Notes: generated from the letters alone by a model not told the origin. A stretch of 64,000 bases of DNA from Herbaspirillum rhizosphaerae (GCF_001189965.1 NZ_LFLU01000005.1:248001-312000), one strand, 5' to 3'; positions 26,131 through 35,556 are shown, counted from the stretch's first letter. Numbers and translations are program-made.

Positions 26131-26895
26131 CTATGCGCCCAGATACAGGCGCTTGATGTCGGGATGGTCGAGCAGCTCGCGCGAGACGCCTTCCAGTTCG
26201 ATGCGCCCGGTGGCGAGGATGTAGGCGTAGCGCGAAATCATCAGCGCCATGCGGCTGTTCTGTTCGACCAGCATGATGGTGACGCCTTCGTCCTTGTTGA
26301 TTTCCAGGATGGTGCGCGCGATCAGGCGGATGAATTGCGGCGCGATGCCCAGCGACGGTTCGTCCAGCAACAGCAGCCGCGGTCGCGCCATCAGTGCACG
26401 GCCGATGGCGACCATCTGCTGCTCGCCGCCGGACAGGCTCGATGCCTGCTGGCCGAAGCGCTCCTTCAGACGCGGGAAGCGCGTCAGCACCTTGTCCAGA
26501 TCGGCCGCGATGCCGCCCTTGTCGGAGCGCGTGTAGGCGCCCATCAGCAGGTTGTCCTTGATCGACATGAACGGGAAAACGTGGCGGCCTTCCGGCACCA
26601 TCGCCACGCCTTGCTCGACCAGCTTGTGCGCCGAAGTACCGGTGACGTTGCCGCCGTTGAGCAGCACCTGGCCGCCGCACACCGGCGACAGGCCGGTGAC
26701 GGCGCGCAGGGTCGAGGACTTACCGGCGCCGTTGGCGCCGATCAGCGCTACCACGCTGCCCCGGTCGACGCGCAGGCTGACGTCCTGCAGTGCGCGCACC
26801 TGGCCGTAGTTGAGCGAAACGTTCTGCAGCTGCAGATGCGGGACGGCATCGGTAGCCGGCGCCGCGATTGCTGCGGATTCCAGTGTCGCGTTCAT
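26131..26895 (-). CDS. livF: ABC transporter ATP-binding protein, LivF-like
   Basis: A 254-residue ATPase with Walker A GANGAGKSS, signature LSGGEQQMVAIGRAL and Walker B LLLLDEPSLG. About 20 extra Ala-rich residues precede the domain. It overlaps the upstream livG by 4 bases. Third importer of the window. Confidence 0.92.
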   Translation of the reverse strand: MNATLESAAIAAPATDAVPHLQLQNVSLNYGQVRALQDVSLRVDRGSVVALIGANGAGKSSTLRAVTGLSPVCGGQVLLNGGNVTGTSAHKLVEQGVAMVPEGRHVFPFMSIKDNLLMGAYTRSDKGGIAADLDKVLTRFPRLKERFGQQASSLSGGEQQMVAIGRALMARPRLLLLDEPSLGIAPQFIRLIARTILEINKDEGVTIMLVEQNSRMALMISRYAYILATGRIELEGVSRELLDHPDIKRLYLGA

Positions 26896-27728
26896 AGGCC
26901 GATATCCTCGTCTTCCTTGCCCAGATAGGCTTCGATTACCTGTTCGTTGTTGCGGATTTCTTCCGGCGTGCCTTCGGCGATTTTCTTGCCGAAATAGAGC
27001 ACGTGGATATGGTCGGAGATTTTCATCACGGCTTTCATGTCGTGTTCCACCAGCAGGATGGAGACGCCGCTGGCGGCGATCTTGCGCGTCAGTTCGACGG
27101 CACGGTCGGTTTCGTCGGGATTGAGTCCGGCATAGGGTTCGTCCAGCAGCAGCACTTTGGGACTGGCGGCCATGCCCATGGCGATGCCGAGCAGGCGCAG
27201 GTAGCCGTGCGGCAGCGTTTTGGCGACGCTGTCGGCGACGCCGTCGAGGTCGAGGAAGCGCAGGATCTCCAGCGCGTCGGCGCGCATGCGGTCTTCATCG
27301 CGGCGCGCCGAGGCAGTGTTGGCGAAGACCTGGAAGTCGTTGGCGCTGCGCGAGAGCTGGCGCGCCAGCGCGACATGTTCCAGCGCGGTCAGCTCGGGGA
27401 AGATGGTGGTTTCCTGGAAGGTGCGCACCAGGCCCCGGGCGGAGATCTTGTGCGGATTCAGGCCGGTGATGTCTTCGCCGAACAGGCGCACCTTGCCGGT
27501 GGTCGGTGTGCAGAATCCCGCCAGCATTTTGAAGAAGGTGCTCTTGCCGGCGCCGTTGGGGCCGATCACCGAGGTGACCTTGCCGGTCTCGGTGCCGAGC
27601 GAGAGCGAGACGTCGTCGTTGGCCAGCAGGCCGCCGAAACGTTTGCTCAGGCTGCTGGCTTCGAGGATGACGCGCTTGTCCGGCGCCGGGACGACGGACG
27701 GGCTCACCGGGTTCATGGAGGCGCTCAT
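26892..27728 (-). CDS. livG: ABC transporter ATP-binding protein, LivG-like
   Basis: A 278-residue ATPase: Walker A GPNGAGKST, degenerate signature LPHGYLRLLGIAMGMA, Walker B VLLLDEPYAGL, then VEHDMKAV. Overlaps livM and livF by 4 bases each, so the four genes are translationally coupled. Confidence 0.92.
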   Translation of the reverse strand: MSASMNPVSPSVVPAPDKRVILEASSLSKRFGGLLANDDVSLSLGTETGKVTSVIGPNGAGKSTFFKMLAGFCTPTTGKVRLFGEDITGLNPHKISARGLVRTFQETTIFPELTALEHVALARQLSRSANDFQVFANTASARRDEDRMRADALEILRFLDLDGVADSVAKTLPHGYLRLLGIAMGMAASPKVLLLDEPYAGLNPDETDRAVELTRKIAASGVSILLVEHDMKAVMKISDHIHVLYFGKKIAEGTPEEIRNNEQVIEAYLGKEDEDIGL

Positions 27729-28675
27729 TTTGCCTCTCCTTTGCGGAACGGCAGCGAGAACGAGAAGCCGCGCAGCGCCATCAATCCGTTCGGCAGCGTC
27801 AGCATGACCACGATCATCAGCACGCCGTAGATCAGCGATTGATACTGCTGGAAATCCTGCAGCAGCTCGAACAGGATGGTCAGCGCAAAGGCGCCGATCA
27901 TCGCGCCGCTGACGTATTCCAGCCCGCCGAGGAAGCAGAACAGCATGTAGTAGATGCTGTGCTCGACGGTAAAGCTTTGCGGATACACGCTCTGCGTGAA
28001 CACGGAAAAATAGCTGCCGCCCAGGCCGCCCAGCGCGCAGGCGATGGAGAAGGCCATGATGCGGTAACGCCAGACGTTGACGCCGAAGCTCTCTGCCAGG
28101 TCTTCATTCAGGCGCATGGCGCGGAAGATGCCGCCCAGGCGCGAATAGTGCACGCGCCAGACCACGCCGAGCGCGATCGCCAGCAATGCGATGCCGACGT
28201 AGTACAGCGGCAGCGGCGAATCGCCGGAGAACGGTTGCGGCAAACCGGTGATGCCCCTGGAACCTTGCGTCAGGTCGCCGCCGTTGAGGAAGGCGAGGCG
28301 AATCGCTTCCGTCAGGCAGATGGTCAGCATGGAAAAATAGATGCCCTTGAGCTTGAGGATGACGCTGCCGATCAGCGCGCCGCACAGCGCTGACGCCAGG
28401 CAGGACAGCGGCAGCGCGATCCAGAAGCTGAGCCCGGCCTTGGCGATCAGGATGGCGGTGACGTAGCCGCCGATCAGCGCGAAGCCGGCCTGGCAGATGT
28501 TGATGCGGCCGATGCAGAAGGTCAGCCACACGCCGCTGGCGATGACCGCCACGCCGGCGCAGTTCATCAGCACCGACATCAGGTAGCGCGAGTGGCCGAT
28601 GCCCAGCGGCAGCACGATCAGCACGCCGAGTATCAGCAGGATCACCGAGAAGTCGCGGCGTTTATCGAATTTCAT
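27725..28675 (-). CDS. livM: ABC transporter permease, LivM-like
   Basis: A 316-residue permease with about nine hydrophobic segments; RINICQAGFALIGGYVTAIL matches the LivM core. The ATG at 28675 has GAGG five bases upstream and a Lys/Arg-rich N-terminus (MKFDKRRD) that suits a membrane protein. An ATG at 28714, close to the livH stop, is an alternative. Confidence 0.9.
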   Translation of the reverse strand: MKFDKRRDFSVILLILGVLIVLPLGIGHSRYLMSVLMNCAGVAVIASGVWLTFCIGRINICQAGFALIGGYVTAILIAKAGLSFWIALPLSCLASALCGALIGSVILKLKGIYFSMLTICLTEAIRLAFLNGGDLTQGSRGITGLPQPFSGDSPLPLYYVGIALLAIALGVVWRVHYSRLGGIFRAMRLNEDLAESFGVNVWRYRIMAFSIACALGGLGGSYFSVFTQSVYPQSFTVEHSIYYMLFCFLGGLEYVSGAMIGAFALTILFELLQDFQQYQSLIYGVLMIVVMLTLPNGLMALRGFSFSLPFRKGEAK

Positions 28676-28716
28676 GGTACCTCGGGGAAGAAGAGACGCA
28701 ATGGATGAAGTCATGA

Positions 28717-29583
28717 TCAACCCCAGGGTTTGCCGAACAAGCCGTTCGGTTTGAAGATCAGGAACACGATCATGGCGACGAAGATCAGCAGGTAGGTCAT
28801 GCTGCTCGGCAGCAGGTCGTAGCCGACTGCTTCCGCCATGCCGAGCACGAAGCCGCCGACGATGGCGCCCGAGGTCACGCCGGCGCCGCCGATCATGATC
28901 ATGATGAAGGCCTTGGTCGAGATGTTGGTGCCGACGCCGGCGTTGACGCCGTACAGCGTCACCAGCAGGCCGCCGGCGATGCCGGCCAGCGCCGCGCCGA
29001 TGGCGAAACCCAGCGTGGTGATGAACTTGACGTTGACGCCTTGCAGCAGCGCCGCTTCCTTGTCTTGCGCCACGGCGCGCAGGGCACGGCCGGGCTTGGT
29101 GTATTGCACGAACAGCAGCAGCGCGACGATGAAGCCGATCGAGATCGCAGCGACCGCGAGATTCGAATAGGGCAGGTAAGCATCGCCGTCGTTGAGGATC
29201 AGCACGCCGTCGATCAGCGTCGGCACGCCGCGCTGTTTTTCGCCGAACAGCGAGAGCGCGACGTTTTCCAGCAGCAGCGCAGTGCCGACCGCCATCAGCA
29301 TGCTGCTTTCTTCGCGCTTGGACGTCGCCAGCACCGGCTGGAACAGGAATCGGTTGAACGCCATGCCGATCACTCCCAGCGTCGCGCCCGCCAGCAGCAG
29401 CGCCAGCCAGAACGGGAAGCCGAATTGTCCGTACAGGTAGTACATGACGAAGCCGCCCAGCATGTACATCTGGCCATGCGCGAAATTGACCACGCGCATG
29501 ATGCTGAAGACCATGGTCAGTCCCAGCGCAATGAGCGCATAGGCCGAGCCGAGGATGAGTCCGTTGATGAGAATTTGCAGCAT
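28717..29583 (-). CDS. livH: ABC transporter permease, LivH-like
   Basis: A 288-residue permease with the LivH hallmark MRVVNFAHGQMYMLGGFVMY near the N-terminus and the usual IFKPNGLFG end. AGAGG lies upstream of the ATG at 29583. Between it and the binding-protein gene lies a 339-base gap holding a large inverted repeat. Confidence 0.92.
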   Translation of the reverse strand: MLQILINGLILGSAYALIALGLTMVFSIMRVVNFAHGQMYMLGGFVMYYLYGQFGFPFWLALLLAGATLGVIGMAFNRFLFQPVLATSKREESSMLMAVGTALLLENVALSLFGEKQRGVPTLIDGVLILNDGDAYLPYSNLAVAAISIGFIVALLLFVQYTKPGRALRAVAQDKEAALLQGVNVKFITTLGFAIGAALAGIAGGLLVTLYGVNAGVGTNISTKAFIMIMIGGAGVTSGAIVGGFVLGMAEAVGYDLLPSSMTYLLIFVAMIVFLIFKPNGLFGKPWG

Positions 29584-29705
29584 GTCGGTTGATGAATCCT
29601 CTGTTGTTGCATGAATGTCGGGGTATTGCCCGCGCCGGAAGGGAGGCCGGGCGGGCAATGGGTGAAGCAGACTATTTTTACAGCCAACCTGCTCATGGTC
29701 TTACT

Positions 29706-29812
29706 GCGAGGCCGTGATCCAGCGCCGTACGGTGCTCGGAATCCTCGTGTACTCAAGTACACTCCGGTATCCTGCGCTCCGGTCGGCACCGGCTGACGGC
29801 CTCTCGCTACAG
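29706..29812. repeat. Extragenic inverted repeat between binding-protein and permease genes
   Basis: Outer arms GCGAGGCCGT (from 29706) and ACGGCCTCTCGC (to about 29812) pair with a two-base bulge. Near the middle is a perfect 16-base palindrome GTGTACTCAAGTACAC (29747-29762). The layout resembles an interspersed extragenic palindromic element and could attenuate or stabilise transcript between the abundant binding protein and the permeases. The remaining 29813-29922 shows nothing clear. Confidence 0.6.
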
Positions 29813-29922
29813 ACCCTGAACAGGTTGTTACTTTTTACTACCTACTGCTTTGCTTCTACTAAACCCGCTGCACGCGGGACAACGTGTGGCGGGGTACAAC
29901 AACGCTCGTTACCGCTGCATTC

Positions 29923-31113
29923 TCAGTTCGCGACCTGGCCGACGTAGACCGCTTCGAAACCGCCGCCCTTATAGGCATTGACCACCAGCGGCACGCCCAC
30001 CTGCGACTGACGGCCGAAGTCTTTCTTGCCGACGAATTGCAGCGTGGTCTTGTCCTTCACGAAGGGATTGGTCATCTTGAAGGCCGGCATCTCCTTGCGG
30101 AATTGCTCGACGTCGGTCAATGCCTTCGGATTCTTTTGCAGCACGGCCAGGATCAGTTCCAGTGCATAAGCCTTGGTGCCGGCTTCGTCATTCCACTCGC
30201 CCACGCGCTTCTTGTAGACCTCGACGAATTGCTTCATGTAGTCGGACTGGATCGCCGGCGTCGATGCGCCGCCGACGGAGAGGAAGCCAGCCGCTTTTTC
30301 ACCGGCGACCTGTTCCAGGATCTTGGCGTCCTGTCCTGTCTCGGTCGACAGCTGGCCCTTGAAGCCGAGGTCGCGTGCGGCCTTGATCAGCAGCGGCGCA
30401 TCGGACGGCGCCACGCCCGAGAGCACGATGGCGTCAGGTTTGGCGCGTACCAGTTTGGACATGATGGGCATGAAGTCGGTGGTGCCCGGCTCGTAGCTTT
30501 CCTTGTCGGCCAGTACCTTCAGGCCCAGGCTCTTGGCCGCGGCCACGCCTTCTTCCTGCTGGTTCTTGGCGTCGGACTCGTTACGCGCGACGAAGGAAAT
30601 GCTCTTCACGCCCTTCTTGTCCATCAGGTATTTGTAGACCACCGGGCCGACCTGGTACGAGGCCACCATGCCGAGCACCGATGCGTTGGCCGGCGCGGTG
30701 TACAGCTCCTTGGAGAAGGCGTACGGGAAGTTCATCGCCTTGGCGCGTTCCATCACCGGCTTGACCGCGATGGCGGTGGTGTCGATGTTCGGTCCGATGA
30801 TGTACTTGACGCCGTCGCTGGCGAGTTTTTCGGCGTTGGAGATGGAGATCTTCGGATCGTTCTTGTCGTCGAGGGCGACGATTTCGATCTTGTACTTCTT
30901 GCCGCCGATGTCGACGCCGCCCTTGGCGTTATACATTTCGGCAGTGGTCTCGGCGCAGTATTTGTTGACCAGGCCCCACGATGCGGCGGCGCCGGACATG
31001 ACGCCGTTGACGCCGATCTTCAGGACGTTGTCGGCGGCGTATGTTGCAGGCACTGCGGCGAACATGGCCAGCGTCAATGCGGCCAAGGTTTTCAAGGACA
31101 TGCGTTTGTTCAT
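29923..31113 (-). CDS. Branched-chain-type ABC transporter periplasmic binding protein
   Basis: A 396-residue Peripla_BP_6 protein. A signal peptide ends near TYA-AD (about residue 26), then NVLKIGVNGVMSGAAASWG. The ATG at 31113 has GGGAG at good distance; a second Met at 31116 is adjacent. It is 114 bases downstream of a porin and upstream of LivH, so it is the binding protein of the third importer. The ligand is unknown; the racemase at the operon end hints at an amino-acid or hydantoin-like compound. Confidence 0.9.
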   Translation of the reverse strand: MNKRMSLKTLAALTLAMFAAVPATYAADNVLKIGVNGVMSGAAASWGLVNKYCAETTAEMYNAKGGVDIGGKKYKIEIVALDDKNDPKISISNAEKLASDGVKYIIGPNIDTTAIAVKPVMERAKAMNFPYAFSKELYTAPANASVLGMVASYQVGPVVYKYLMDKKGVKSISFVARNESDAKNQQEEGVAAAKSLGLKVLADKESYEPGTTDFMPIMSKLVRAKPDAIVLSGVAPSDAPLLIKAARDLGFKGQLSTETGQDAKILEQVAGEKAAGFLSVGGASTPAIQSDYMKQFVEVYKKRVGEWNDEAGTKAYALELILAVLQKNPKALTDVEQFRKEMPAFKMTNPFVKDKTTLQFVGKKDFGRQSQVGVPLVVNAYKGGGFEAVYVGQVAN

Positions 31114-31227
31114 CATTACTCCCGTTTGAAAAATGGAAAACAGAAAAGTCGATTCAAGAATTCTCAGATAAGGAATCAAGCAAGGATCACGCCGTGCCGC
31201 TTCTGATCTGTATGCGCGTACTTCTGG

Positions 31228-32313
31228 TTAGAACGTGTGACGGATGCCGAGCGCCAGCGCGGTCTGATGCTGGTTGGCGTAACCGCCGCCGATGGCGGTC
31301 GAGTTGGTGCTGATCAGCGATTCGGTGGCGCCGTCGCCGTTGCTCAGATACGCCAGGTTGGCGATCAGGCTGGTGCGCTTGGACAGGCTGTAGATGCCGA
31401 GCAGGCGATAGACCTTGGTGTTGTTGGAGAGCGTGGTGTTCTTGCGATACAGCACGTCAGCCGAACCGGTGAAGGCAGGCGTGAAGGTGTAGTCGACGCC
31501 GGCTTCCACGGCATAGGCCTTGCGTGCAGTCGGCAGCGACGGGATCGACTGGAACGAGCCGGGGCCGGAGATATCGCTGCGCGCTGCGCCCAGGCGCAGC
31601 TTGAGTGCGTTGATGGTGTAGCTGGCGCCGAGCGTGGTCAGCTTCATCACGTTGCCGGTGTTGGTGAGGCCGATGGTGGCGTCCTGTTCGCGGTCGAAGG
31701 TCAGGCCGACGAAGAAGGGGCCTTGCGTGTATTTCGCCGCGATGTTGTACACCTGGCCGGTGCGCAGGCTGCCGGCCGCTTCGCCGAAGCCGTACATCAC
31801 GCCGCCCTGGAAGCCGCCGACTTCAGGCGACACGTACTTGATGGTGTTGTTATAGATTTCGCTGACCGCATCGAACTCGGAAAACTTGAAGATGGCGCCG
31901 GAGTTGTAGCCGCCCTTGAACACGCTGCCCACCAGCCAGTCATCGTTGAAGTTCCATTGCTTGCCGACGGTCAGCGCGCCGGACGAGCTTTCCAGGCCGA
32001 CCAGGGAGTTGCGCGAGAACAGTTGGCCGCTGGCCGATTGCGAACCGTTGGTCGGATTGAAGCCGGCCTGCAGGTTGAACACCGCATTGAGGCCGCCGCC
32101 GAGATCTTCCTTGCCGCGGAAGCCGACATTGGAGACGCCCAGGATGCTGTTGAGTGCGCCGACTTTGTTTTGCGAGCCGTTGCCGACATTGCTGGTGTAG
32201 CCGAAGCCGGTGTCGATGACGCCGGAGATGGTGACGCTCGATTGTGCACAGGCGACGCCGCTTGCGCCCAGTGTGAGGATGGCTGCTGCCCCGAATTTGA
32301 TGAAAGTGCTCAT
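31228..32313 (-). CDS. Outer-membrane porin
   Basis: A 361-residue porin_4-type protein: signal peptide ending CAQ (about residue 24), SSVTISGVIDTGFGYTS at the mature start, and ALGIRHTF at the end. AAGGAA precedes the ATG. First gene of the porin-SBP-Liv-racemase operon, divergent from gntR. Confidence 0.92.
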   Translation of the reverse strand: MSTFIKFGAAAILTLGASGVACAQSSVTISGVIDTGFGYTSNVGNGSQNKVGALNSILGVSNVGFRGKEDLGGGLNAVFNLQAGFNPTNGSQSASGQLFSRNSLVGLESSSGALTVGKQWNFNDDWLVGSVFKGGYNSGAIFKFSEFDAVSEIYNNTIKYVSPEVGGFQGGVMYGFGEAAGSLRTGQVYNIAAKYTQGPFFVGLTFDREQDATIGLTNTGNVMKLTTLGASYTINALKLRLGAARSDISGPGSFQSIPSLPTARKAYAVEAGVDYTFTPAFTGSADVLYRKNTTLSNNTKVYRLLGIYSLSKRTSLIANLAYLSNGDGATESLISTNSTAIGGGYANQHQTALALGIRHTF

Positions 32314-32514
32314 GTTTTCCTTCTTGTCTTGATTGATGTTTTCAATAGGTTTGCGATAACGGTCCGCCCCCTGCTCCCTGCCGGACCGGCTTTTCACGCG
32401 TTGCCACGAGGATTGCCGAGGTACATGTGTTGCGTGCTGCGAGTCTGTCGCACCGGCCGATGCAAACTGCCGGGCATCAGCGGGCCTTGTTCAGATGAAT
32501 ACAATTTCAATTAG

Positions 32515-32528
32515 GATTGTGCACAATC
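32515..32528. promoter_or_regulatory. Palindromic operator, distal site
   Basis: Perfect 14-base palindrome GATTGTGCACAATC in the 653-base gap between the porin and gntR. Its 12-base core ATTGTGCACAAT recurs at 32720. Probably bound by the neighbouring GntR protein. Confidence 0.6.
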
Positions 32529-32699
32529 TTAGAGTTGGGGATAAGCGAAAAACGTGCCAGAGCGGTCGAAAAGTTGGGGTGCAGTGGTGAAAAGCACCAT
32601 GGATAAAGGCTTTCAGGGAAGTATCCGGGGCGCGATGTGGGATGTCGCGAGCAGAAGGACTGCGGGTGGATGCTGTCGGAAGGCTGACAAAATCCAGGG

Positions 32700-32731
32700 T
32701 TGTGCACCTTATTGTCACGATTGTGCACAAT
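32700..32731. promoter_or_regulatory. Palindromic operator plus half-site, proximal to gntR
   Basis: ATTGTGCACAAT (32720-32731) repeats the core found 204 bases upstream, and a partial TTGTGCAC copy lies at 32700-32707. Three related sites in one divergent gap suggest cooperative binding or looping. The rest of 32398-32966 holds no gene. Confidence 0.6.
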
Positions 32732-32966
32732 TTGAGAGCCGCGATCAGATTTTGGTGCGTGCGGCCGGGCGGGTTCCGCACGGCGCGGAGATCGCTCCGC
32801 TGACGCCCGGTTGCGGCGTGATGCAGGGCTGGATCCGGAGTGGGTGTGTCTCGTGCAGGTCGCGAGCGAAGCACTTATACTGTGAACATATGTACAAATA
32901 TTTTCTACGATCTATGCGTCGATTGAGCACAATGGGCAGTCCCTCCATCGCCCGCCGGGAGGCGGA

Positions 32967-33686
32967 ATGAGCGAAGCCAAAGCGGAAAAGGGTAAAGAGC
33001 TCAGCAACGACGCCGTCGATGCGCGTATATATATGGCGCTCATCGACGCCATCCTCGATCACAAGCTGCCACCCGGCACGCGGCTGGTCGAAGCGCCATT
33101 GTGCGAAGCCTTCGGCGTCACCCGCGGCACCTTGCGGCGGGTTTTCGTCAAACTGGCGCATGAACGCGTCATCGAGCTGCAACCCAATCGCGGCGCCATC
33201 ATCGCCCTGCATGACATCGGCGAGGCGCGCGAAGTGTTTGAGGCGCGCGTCATCCTGGAGGTCGGCTCCGTCAAGGGACTGGCGGCCAAGCCGGGCAACA
33301 AGAACAAGGCCTTCGCCGAGCTGCGCGAGATGATCAAAAAAGAACACGCCCTGCGCGAAGACGGCAACTGGCGCGACTGGATCCGTCTTTCAGGCGAATT
33401 CCACATCAAGCTGGCCGAGGTGAATCAGAACGACATTGTCAGCGGCTATCTGCGGACCCTGATCGCCCGCACCTCGCTGCTGATCGGTCTCTACGAGACG
33501 CCCAAGCGCAACAGCTGCTCGGCCGACGAGCACATCGCCATCCTGGATGCGATCGAGCAAGGCCAGCCGGCGCTGGCGGCGCGCCTGATGGAACATCATC
33601 TCGGCGAATATGCGCTGGGTCTGCTGGCAGAGCCGACGCAGCCGGCGGAGATCGATTTCGGCAAGCTGTTTGCGCCGGTGCGCTGA
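32967..33686 (+). CDS. GntR-family regulator, FCD type
   Basis: A 239-residue regulator with the winged HTH at about residues 18-85 (LPPGTRLVEAPLCEAFGVTR, then LRRVFVKLAHE) and an all-helical FCD domain at about 90-215 whose metal-site His residues are present (FHIKLAE, DEHIAILDAI, MEHHLGEY). Divergent from the porin operon and likely its regulator. Confidence 0.88.
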   Translation: MSEAKAEKGKELSNDAVDARIYMALIDAILDHKLPPGTRLVEAPLCEAFGVTRGTLRRVFVKLAHERVIELQPNRGAIIALHDIGEAREVFEARVILEVGSVKGLAAKPGNKNKAFAELREMIKKEHALREDGNWRDWIRLSGEFHIKLAEVNQNDIVSGYLRTLIARTSLLIGLYETPKRNSCSADEHIAILDAIEQGQPALAARLMEHHLGEYALGLLAEPTQPAEIDFGKLFAPVR

Positions 33687-33745
33687 ACCCACCGGATTCG
33701 AAAATTTCTCAGGCGGGTTGACCGCCGTTGCTGTAACAGATGGAA

Positions 33746-33780
33746 AAAGGGTTAGCAGATTCTGCTAACCCTTTGTTTTT
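33746..33780 (+). terminator. Terminator after gntR
   Basis: Perfect inverted repeat AAAGGGTTAGCAGA (33746-33759) and TCTGCTAACCCTTT (33761-33774) followed by GTTTTTT. Confidence 0.9.
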
Positions 33781-34224
33781 TCATCGACGTTCTTATAGGT
33801 AGGTAGATTTGATTTTTATTGTTTTTAAGCAATAATTTTAATTTCTCTTCAAATCTGTTCCTGACAGCAAGCTTTCATTCCGCTGAACAACTTTCCTGGT
33901 CCTGAAATGTAGTTTTAAAACTAAGTGCAAGTAGCAAAGCTACTTGTAACATTAGTACATATATTATTCGGCGTTATAGGTAAAGAGTGTTGTAATTCGC
34001 ATTAAATCTATTGAATCTGTGTAGTTGAGGTAAAAAAGTGATGGAAATAAAAATTTTAATGTGTAGAATTAAATAAAATTTTTAGTAAAACTACATAAAA
34101 TGTAGAGAGGCAAAAAGAAGTACGGACCGTTACATGGCTGTACGGAAACAATGCCCATAAAAAAGAATTCGGGTGCAATGCTCGAAAAATAGTGGAAGTC
34201 CCACAAGCAAATTTAGGAGATGAA
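33781..34224 (+). promoter_or_regulatory. AT-rich leader of the porin gene with several small palindromes
   Basis: About 440 bases with no gene, markedly AT-richer than the surroundings. It contains TAGTTTTAAAACTA (33910-33923), the hairpin CAAGTAGC-AAA-GCTACTTG (33928-33946) and CTACAT-AAA-ATGTAG (34091-34105). TAGGAGA before 34225 is the ribosome site. The palindromes may be regulator sites or leader structures; no promoter is assigned firmly. Confidence 0.45.
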
Positions 34225-35334
34225 ATGAAAAAAGCTTCAAAAGTCGCATTTATTGCGAAGCCGCTCGCTGTTGCAGCCGTTCTGGCATGCGCATCCGCTG
34301 CCGTTCAGGCTCAGACCAATGTGACCGTCTATGGTCGTATCGATGCCGGCATCAACTATCAAAGCAACCAATTGAACGCCAACGGCACTCGCGGCAGCAA
34401 GTGGGGTATCGACGGCAACGAATGGGGCACCAGCATGTTCGGCTTCAAGGGCAATGAAGATCTGGGCGGCGGGTTGAAAGCGTTGTTTACCATTGAGAGC
34501 GGCTTCGACGCTTCCAACGGCAGCGTCAATGGATCCTCCTCCAATCCGGGTACATTGTGGTCGCGTCGTTCTTTCGTCGGTCTGAGCGGTTCTGCCGGTA
34601 CGATCAAGATGGGTAAAGATCTGGCGATCCAAAGCGATCCGATCTGGGCGCTGGACCCAACTGGTCAACAAGCATTGAGCACTGCGACGCTGGTCAAGGA
34701 ACGTAACTGGCCGCAAACCAACAACATGGTCAGCTATGAGTCGCCAAACTTCGGTGGCTTCTCGGCAACGGTGATGCACGGCTTCGGTGAGGCAGCAGGT
34801 TCGTTCACCAAGGGCGTTGGCTCAACCGTCACCACCAACGGCAGCCGCGACGGTATTTCTCTGGCCTTCGTGCAACCGAACTACGAACTGCGCGCCATCT
34901 ATGATGTGCAACGCGACACCAACGGTCAGTACTCCTCGCTGTTCAGCTCCTCCAAGGAGTTGACACTGGGCGGCACCCTGACTATCGACAAGCTGAAATT
35001 GTTCGCCGGTTATGAAAACCTGCGTGCGAACTCGGTAGCGACAGGTAATCCTGATCGCGCCAATCACTACTGGTTGGGCGCCAACTACCAGATCACTCCG
35101 GCTCTGACGCTGATCGGTGCTGCCTATCACGTCAACGTCAATGCAGGCGTCGGCAGCGCAAACCTGTTCGTCCTCGGCGGCAACTACAGCCTGTCCAAGC
35201 GCACTCTGCTGTACGCAACCGTTGGTACGGTTCGTAACGGCGCCAACTCCGACTTCGCGGTCGAATACGGCGGCGGCGGCATCAAGGGCCAAAACCAGAA
35301 CGCGTTCTACACTGGTATCAGCCACTCGTTCTAA
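34225..35334 (+). CDS. Outer-membrane porin
   Basis: A 369-residue porin_4-type protein. A signal peptide ends VQA (about residue 28), the mature start is QTNVTVYGRIDAG, and the last residues are GISHSF. It is a single gene with a long AT-rich leader and its own terminator, as expected for a general, strongly expressed porin rather than one tied to a catabolic operon. An out-of-frame ATG at 34220 overlaps the ribosome site. Confidence 0.93.
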   Translation: MKKASKVAFIAKPLAVAAVLACASAAVQAQTNVTVYGRIDAGINYQSNQLNANGTRGSKWGIDGNEWGTSMFGFKGNEDLGGGLKALFTIESGFDASNGSVNGSSSNPGTLWSRRSFVGLSGSAGTIKMGKDLAIQSDPIWALDPTGQQALSTATLVKERNWPQTNNMVSYESPNFGGFSATVMHGFGEAAGSFTKGVGSTVTTNGSRDGISLAFVQPNYELRAIYDVQRDTNGQYSSLFSSSKELTLGGTLTIDKLKLFAGYENLRANSVATGNPDRANHYWLGANYQITPALTLIGAAYHVNVNAGVGSANLFVLGGNYSLSKRTLLYATVGTVRNGANSDFAVEYGGGGIKGQNQNAFYTGISHSF

Positions 35335-35527
35335 TTGTTCTGACGTAAGACAAGTCCGGGGTCCCGCGACCCCGGCACCGTCCTCGCGGGCATGATTCTG
35401 CCGTTCATAGTCGCGGCAGGGGCGTCCTGCGCGGGTCTGCAGCAAACGTGCTGTACTTTAGTCGGGCGGCACACGTAACGCAGAGTAGTCGTAGGTGTAG
35501 TGACATCCTGAGGAACTCCCCCTCTTG

Positions 35528-35556
35528 GCCCGTTCGATGTTGAGCGGGCTTTTTTA
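35528..35556 (+). terminator. Terminator after porin
   Basis: GCCCGTTC (35528-35535) pairs with GAGCGGGC (35542-35549, one G-T pair), followed by seven T. A second GC-rich hairpin without T-run (CCGGGGTC / GACCCCGG) is at 35356-35375. Confidence 0.85.

Noticed and set aside
29884..31206. A 440-codon open frame on the plus strand opposite the binding-protein gene
   Set aside because: The minus strand carries a complete Peripla_BP_6 protein with signal peptide. The plus-strand frame is a codon-bias shadow.
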